From Branchiostoma floridae (Eukaryota > Chordata > Leptocardii > Amphioxiformes > Branchiostomatidae), in the NCBI RefSeq assembly GCF_000003815.2, contig NC_049996.1, positions 4,022,925-4,052,254 of the forward strand: a stretch of DNA of 29,330 nt. Reading direction: 5' to 3'. Shown in pieces: positions 19,497 through 29,330 of this stretch. Each line of letters begins with the position of its first letter. Position 1 is the first letter of the stretch. The position numbers and the translations under genes were made by a program. The notes beneath the pieces were generated by a model. It saw only the letters and a program-made list of their open reading frames with translations, ran no database searches and had not been told where the DNA came from.

Positions 19497-22400
19497 ATTC
19501 GTGAGTCTTTCCACTGGGATGTATCCGTCAATTTCTTCTCAACACGTAAATTGAATATTGTGCGGTTGCAATGTTTAGACGAAAGATCGTTTTAAGCATA
19601 CCGCCAAGTCATCCCAGAATCCTGGTCTGAAATATAAACAAGAAAATATCTATAAATTGTTGTGAACACCATTAGTCATGATGTTAATCAATGTCTTGAC
19701 ATAGCCTGTAAATTTGAGTGTGATTTCATTTGCATTTTTTTTTGGAAAGATTCTGAAGGAGGTACATTTTTTTACACCGTAGCATTTTTTACAGGTGATG
19801 TGATATTTCCAAAAACACCTACTCTCCAAGCAGAGAGAGGCGTATTATGTGTATAGGCGTTTTGTCGGGCTTTCTATTTTGTATATCTTTTACTTTTGTC
19901 TCGCGGCCGAAAGTCCGATAAAAACGCAAAAACAACGCAAAAATTAACCCTATTTCCTTCTGAAATGTTGAATTTAATCTTGTGAACAGCAAAGAATAGT
20001 GATAACGCATTTTGGGTTGCCGATTTAGTACGTGAGACATGTCTAAAACTAAAAATATTTTCTCCCCAAACTTTATATTTTTTATCTCTTAACAATTCTC
20101 TGAAATTTCGACAAAAAAATTGCAGGTGAGGAAGACACAACAGTTTTTCTATGGCATTGGCGTATGCTGAACTTTTCTACGCCGCATGGGGGGGTGGGGT
20201 GGGGGGGGTGACCCACCCGAATTTAGACTTAGTACCTTCTTCTCACTCCCCTTCTCAACCTAATAGTCGTCATGCAAGACAAGAAAAATCCCTTACCAGT
20301 TGAGAATGTCAGAAGAAGTCCATGTTACCTCCTTGGAATGGCACAGTGAATGTATGTTTTCAATTCTCGAAAATACGTCGACAGATCGCACGACCCAAAT
20401 ATATCGCAAAGTCTGAAACCGGTTCTACCTCCCAATTTTAATATATGCAATAAACTTCATTGTCATTTAATACCTTTTGTTGTCTGTACGGCTTACATTT
20501 GCATATCATTAACCACGGGTAACCTACGTAGGTTTCTTTTGTTTTTCTAGCGTCTAATAAGTCGGTTTTATTTTGCTTTGAAAGACGTTTCAAAGTCGGG
20601 AACTTTCTGTCAAGGAATACCATGATAAAGCCGCAATCGCTGCAACCTTTAGAATATGGCAAAATATAAAAGTGAGAGACTACGTGTGTGCTTTTCCTGT
20701 TATAGCGCTGTCAAAATTGATGCAATCTATTCAGAACATTGCAGACAACGTTTTATCAGTAACTCCGAGAAAAATATCGTCATCATTTGCATCCACGTTT
20801 ACACAAATTGTTATATATAACGTCCTTGATATTATCAAATCAACATGGCTTAACGTAAATGAACAGATTGTTTTAACGTACAGGCGACAGATTGTTCGTT
20901 AATTTTCTTAGTAATTATCAGTGAAAGAACCGGTCTTGTCAAATAAACAAAGAGATAGAACAGAATGCCAAACGGAGACAGGTGTCAAGACATGACGCAA
21001 TAGTTAGCACCTGCACCTAGATCAACTACAAAGCTTTAAAACATTGAAAACCCTTTGTCGATGGTATATAGGTTATATAGGCGAGCTAAAATTTGGGGTG
21101 CCTGTGGACCGAATGAGTAATATACTTTTTGAATCAGTTGTAAGAAATGACCTTTGTAAATCTTTGGGTTTCCGCGCCCCCACGAGATAATGGAATCATC
21201 GCCATATGGCTGTTTTGAGCCTACGGGACCAATCCAAGAGCTCTAATTAGGGGGTATCTTTGCAGACTATCCGTATACATGAGTAGGGTGTATTGGAAAT
21301 GTGTTTGAGCATGTTTTGAAGTTTTCTTTCTTGACTTAGAATGGCAAACTTTTTTCCACTTTCCCATAGGGTTACATGCATAACTGACTATCACTATCTA
21401 GCGTAGCCTCAACCCCTCCCCCAAACCTGTAACCGAACTGACCCCTGGAGGGTCAAAGGTTAAAAGGCAAGGTACTGTCAACATGTTTGACCTACATTTT
21501 CTATAAACAACAAATCTCAACAGTGTACAACTACGGAACAAGTTATTTAGTAGCCACGTCCCTTATACCCGTTTTCTGCGGCTGAAATGGCAGGGGTGAT
21601 ATCGTAAGGGCATTCCCGCGATATTCAACCTTGGGTGGGAGCGTGGAAGCAACCAGATAGATCCAAACTTTAGAGTTAGGCGTTTTCTTGAAAAAAAAAA
21701 CGTCTAATTTCTAGTACTTGTTAGCTGTACTTGTACTGAATTATTCTTCCAGTTCATTCTAGTGACGCTGAAGAAGAGTGATGGATGTCACTCAAAATGT
21801 CCGGAAGTAAATCTTTCATTTTAATCCAGTTCTACAGATTGAATAACAATGAGCAGATCAACCGCTTTTTCCATTTAATGTGGTGTATCATATGCTTGGC
21901 AATCTTCTTCTGCAGCCAATAAAGAAGTCAGTCTCAATCTGTCTAGATATAGCCAACAGTACAATTCAAGTTGGCTCCTTTAGAAATAGTAATACATGTA
22001 ATAACCACCAATTTTAACATATGCTAAGCGTCTGTCATGTACTTGCAAATTGCACTATATTCACTTCATGTGTATATTAGAATAATGCTGTAACTAATTC
22101 AAATGTAGCTGTAGCTTTCCTCATCGGAAGTGTGGAAACATCGGGCAGTTTGTACTGCAGTGCAGATGATTAAATCTCTTCCAGTTCCTTCTTATTCTTT
22201 ACCATTACATCAGGCACCCATCTGAACTGCCTGATTTCAACAGGTCGATTGATACATACATGCCCATCATATGTTAATGTTGAAATAATATAATTCTACT
22301 ATTTGTTTCTACCTTTAGTCTAGTATGGATAGGAACCATGGATATTACTTGTTAGATTATATCACTTTAATGTGCAATCAGTCTATGCCGTCCTCGTTCT

Positions 22401-23150
22401 TCTCTAATGTTTAACTCTTCTAATACACAGACGGAGCCTTTAGGAGCAAATTATTGTTTCCTTCAAAGAATGCTTGGTTGAAGGGTGGATGTATAAATAT
22501 AATGAGTCATGTTGGTTGGTTACCGTTGGATGATGGGTCAATAATAATTAGAATGTTATAGCTAGATGCATTGTTCTGAGTGCGCGTTACTTGGTACACA
22601 GACTAAGGCTTCAAGCATATTAGCTAGTTGTTGTTTCCTTCAGCTCAGCAGTGCTACTGGGAACAATGGAAATACTATTAGCCTGTTAGCATTAGCATTA
22701 CCATGTTAGCCCTGACAATGGCTATGAGGTTTAGTGCACGAATACTTGTCGATGTCTGCCATTACAGATGCTTTGAATAATTTTGAATCTCTCTGCCAGC
22801 CAGTCTATCCAAACTATGACACTACGCACAAGAACTTAACGACATAAGGGGATGTTTTCATTTTGAATATATGACAGCTAACTTAAGCTTTATCTCAAGC
22901 GAATAATGGATCCAAAACAGCTGGAAATGTGCAGTATGTGTCCTTAGTGTGACAAAACCCATTGACATTACTTGTTAGCCTTGGCCTATTAACTATTAAG
23001 CTGACTGAAATGACATTTGTCAATGTCTTCCTATATACAGATGCTTGGAATATGTTTGAATACATTGATTATCTAAGATGATTACACAAACGATTGATGA
23101 AAATTGATTGGAATGGTAGAGTATGGGTCCTGGGTGGTGATTCCATGTAC
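19497..23150. other. Intergenic stretch, no gene seen
   Basis: It contains the probable 5' UTR and promoter of the fucosyltransferase at its left and the region past the 3' end of the ABCC gene at its right. A G-rich run is at 20188-20210. Phrases resembling the ABCC terminal repeat (CATTACTTGTTAGCCTTGG, about 22970) and a loosely repeated pair (ATTACAGATGCTTTGAATA at about 22763; ATACAGATGCTTGGAATAT at about 23035) suggest old duplications. I see no exon with convincing coding content. Confidence 0.55.
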
Positions 23151-23363
23151 GGTACGTGTTAGCCTTGACCATGGCAGTGAACAGTCCGTCTGGTTTCTTC
23201 AGGAGGTTGTCTGGTGAGTCGTTACTAGTGTTAGCCTTGACCATGGCGGTGAACAGTCCGTCTGGTTTCTTCAGTAGGTTGTCTGGTGAGTTGTTACTTG
23301 TTAGCCTTGACCATGGCAGTGAACAGTCCGTCTGGTTTCTTCAGCAGGTTGTCTGGTGAGTCG

Positions 23364-28786
<5,423 letters not shown>

Positions 28787-28796
28787 CTGTAAGGAC

Positions 28797-29330
28797 AATA
28801 AGCTCATTAAACACAGAGTGATTTCAGTCAACCATATGTCCGCCAATAATATATCTGTTACATTGCGTTATATGCCATTAAAAAGCTCATCTGTTGTCAT
28901 TTATGATCTTCGTTCAGCTACAATACTCCAAATTGCGGCAGAAGTGGCTAAAACGATGAAAAATCTGCTATACCAGTAAAGCACAAATCCAAACTAGAAA
29001 AAAAAAAGAAAAAAAAAGAAAAAAAGGAATTACATGAATTTCCCGCACTACTACTTCGCGTTTTATATACATTCACTGTTTTATTCATATGCCAATAAAT
29101 ACATAACATACGATACCCGTATGGCACAGCTTAACACAACCTGGGCTAACAGGCGGGGCCCCGTGTTGAATTTAAGTCCAACTTATAATGATCCAAAGAA
29201 CCCGGTTACAAATGGATGCTAACAGTGGGCACGCCAATAGGTACACCCGCGGTACCCGGCAGTCCACCGGGACAAATCTCTGTTTTCGGGGCCCGGCCGG
29301 GGCTATTCACCTGAAGGGCACCGGTGTAAT
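28797..29330. other. Right edge: ABCC intron sequence, no exon confirmed
   Basis: Upstream in the ABCC gene (minus strand) from the exon at 28786-28666. It includes an A-rich run at 28999-29027 and a GC-rich terminus near 29288-29303 like the ends of the 6990-7187 MITE. A hydrophobic minus-strand frame near 28896-28979 lacks a good ABCC match, so I do not call it an exon. Confidence 0.45.

Noticed and set aside
19497-19514. Longer fucosyltransferase start at 19514
   Set aside because: The codon there is GTG, not ATG. The ATG at 19496 is the first in frame and gives normal spacing to the membrane helix.
28896-28985. Additional ABCC membrane-helix exon (minus strand, hydrophobic YWYSRFFIVLATSAAIW)
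   Set aside because: It does not match the expected ABCC segment before the SVERV exon and I could not place matching splice sites.

Overview
The window looks like eukaryotic, intron-rich DNA from an invertebrate deuterostome. A lancelet (Branchiostoma) is the best guess. This is inference from gene content, not a database match: there is a tandem pair of membrane-anchored peptidoglycan recognition proteins (PGRPs), an NHL-repeat membrane protein, a GT10 fucosyltransferase and an ABCC transporter, with short AT-rich introns crowded with small inverted-repeat transposons and minisatellites. All gene structures below were assembled by hand from GT/AG sites, codon phase and family motifs. No transcript evidence was available.

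Layout, left to right. (1) 318-3717, plus strand: the last four recognisable exons of a single-pass membrane protein with a Thr/Ser/Pro-rich stalk and a C-terminal NHL beta-propeller. Its 5' end lies outside the window or is unseen. (2) 3718-5608: no gene seen; holds a 52-bp tandem repeat. (3) 5609-9768, minus strand: PGRP copy A. It has an ATG exon with a transmembrane helix and four C-terminal PGRP exons, but the exon for the N-terminal third of the domain is not visible and may sit in the 100-N assembly gap (9309-9408). (4) 11133-13731, minus strand: PGRP copy B, with all five exons of the amidase-type domain and intron and flank sequence clearly homologous to copy A. A near-perfect 319-bp tandem duplication carries a donor-less extra copy of one exon. 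(5) 15051-16192: two damaged copies of the transmembrane/start exon upstream of B, separated by minisatellite DNA. (6) 16222-18173: a tRNA-derived SINE, an inverted-repeat element and two inverted copies of a roughly 425-bp hAT-like MITE. (7) 18171-19496, minus strand: an intact single-exon alpha-1,3-fucosyltransferase of 441 residues whose stop codon is supplied by the end of the adjoining MITE. (8) 19497-23150: no gene seen. (9) 23364-28786, minus strand: nine 3' exons of an ABCC (MRP-type) transporter encoding the end of TMD2 and a complete NBD2. Its last about 70 bp are repeated in tandem beyond the stop codon. Earlier exons lie off the right end.

The genes do not form an operon-like unit. 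The PGRP pair is the local theme: predicted type II membrane proteins with a Zn-amidase fold facing out of the cell, produced by a tandem duplication and then reworked by transposons and small duplications. The most striking observations are the MITE-supplied stop codon of the fucosyltransferase, a perfect 31-bp inverted repeat flanking a frame-neutral exon of the NHL gene, the copied PGRP exon, the damaged PGRP start exons and the repeated ABCC C-terminus.
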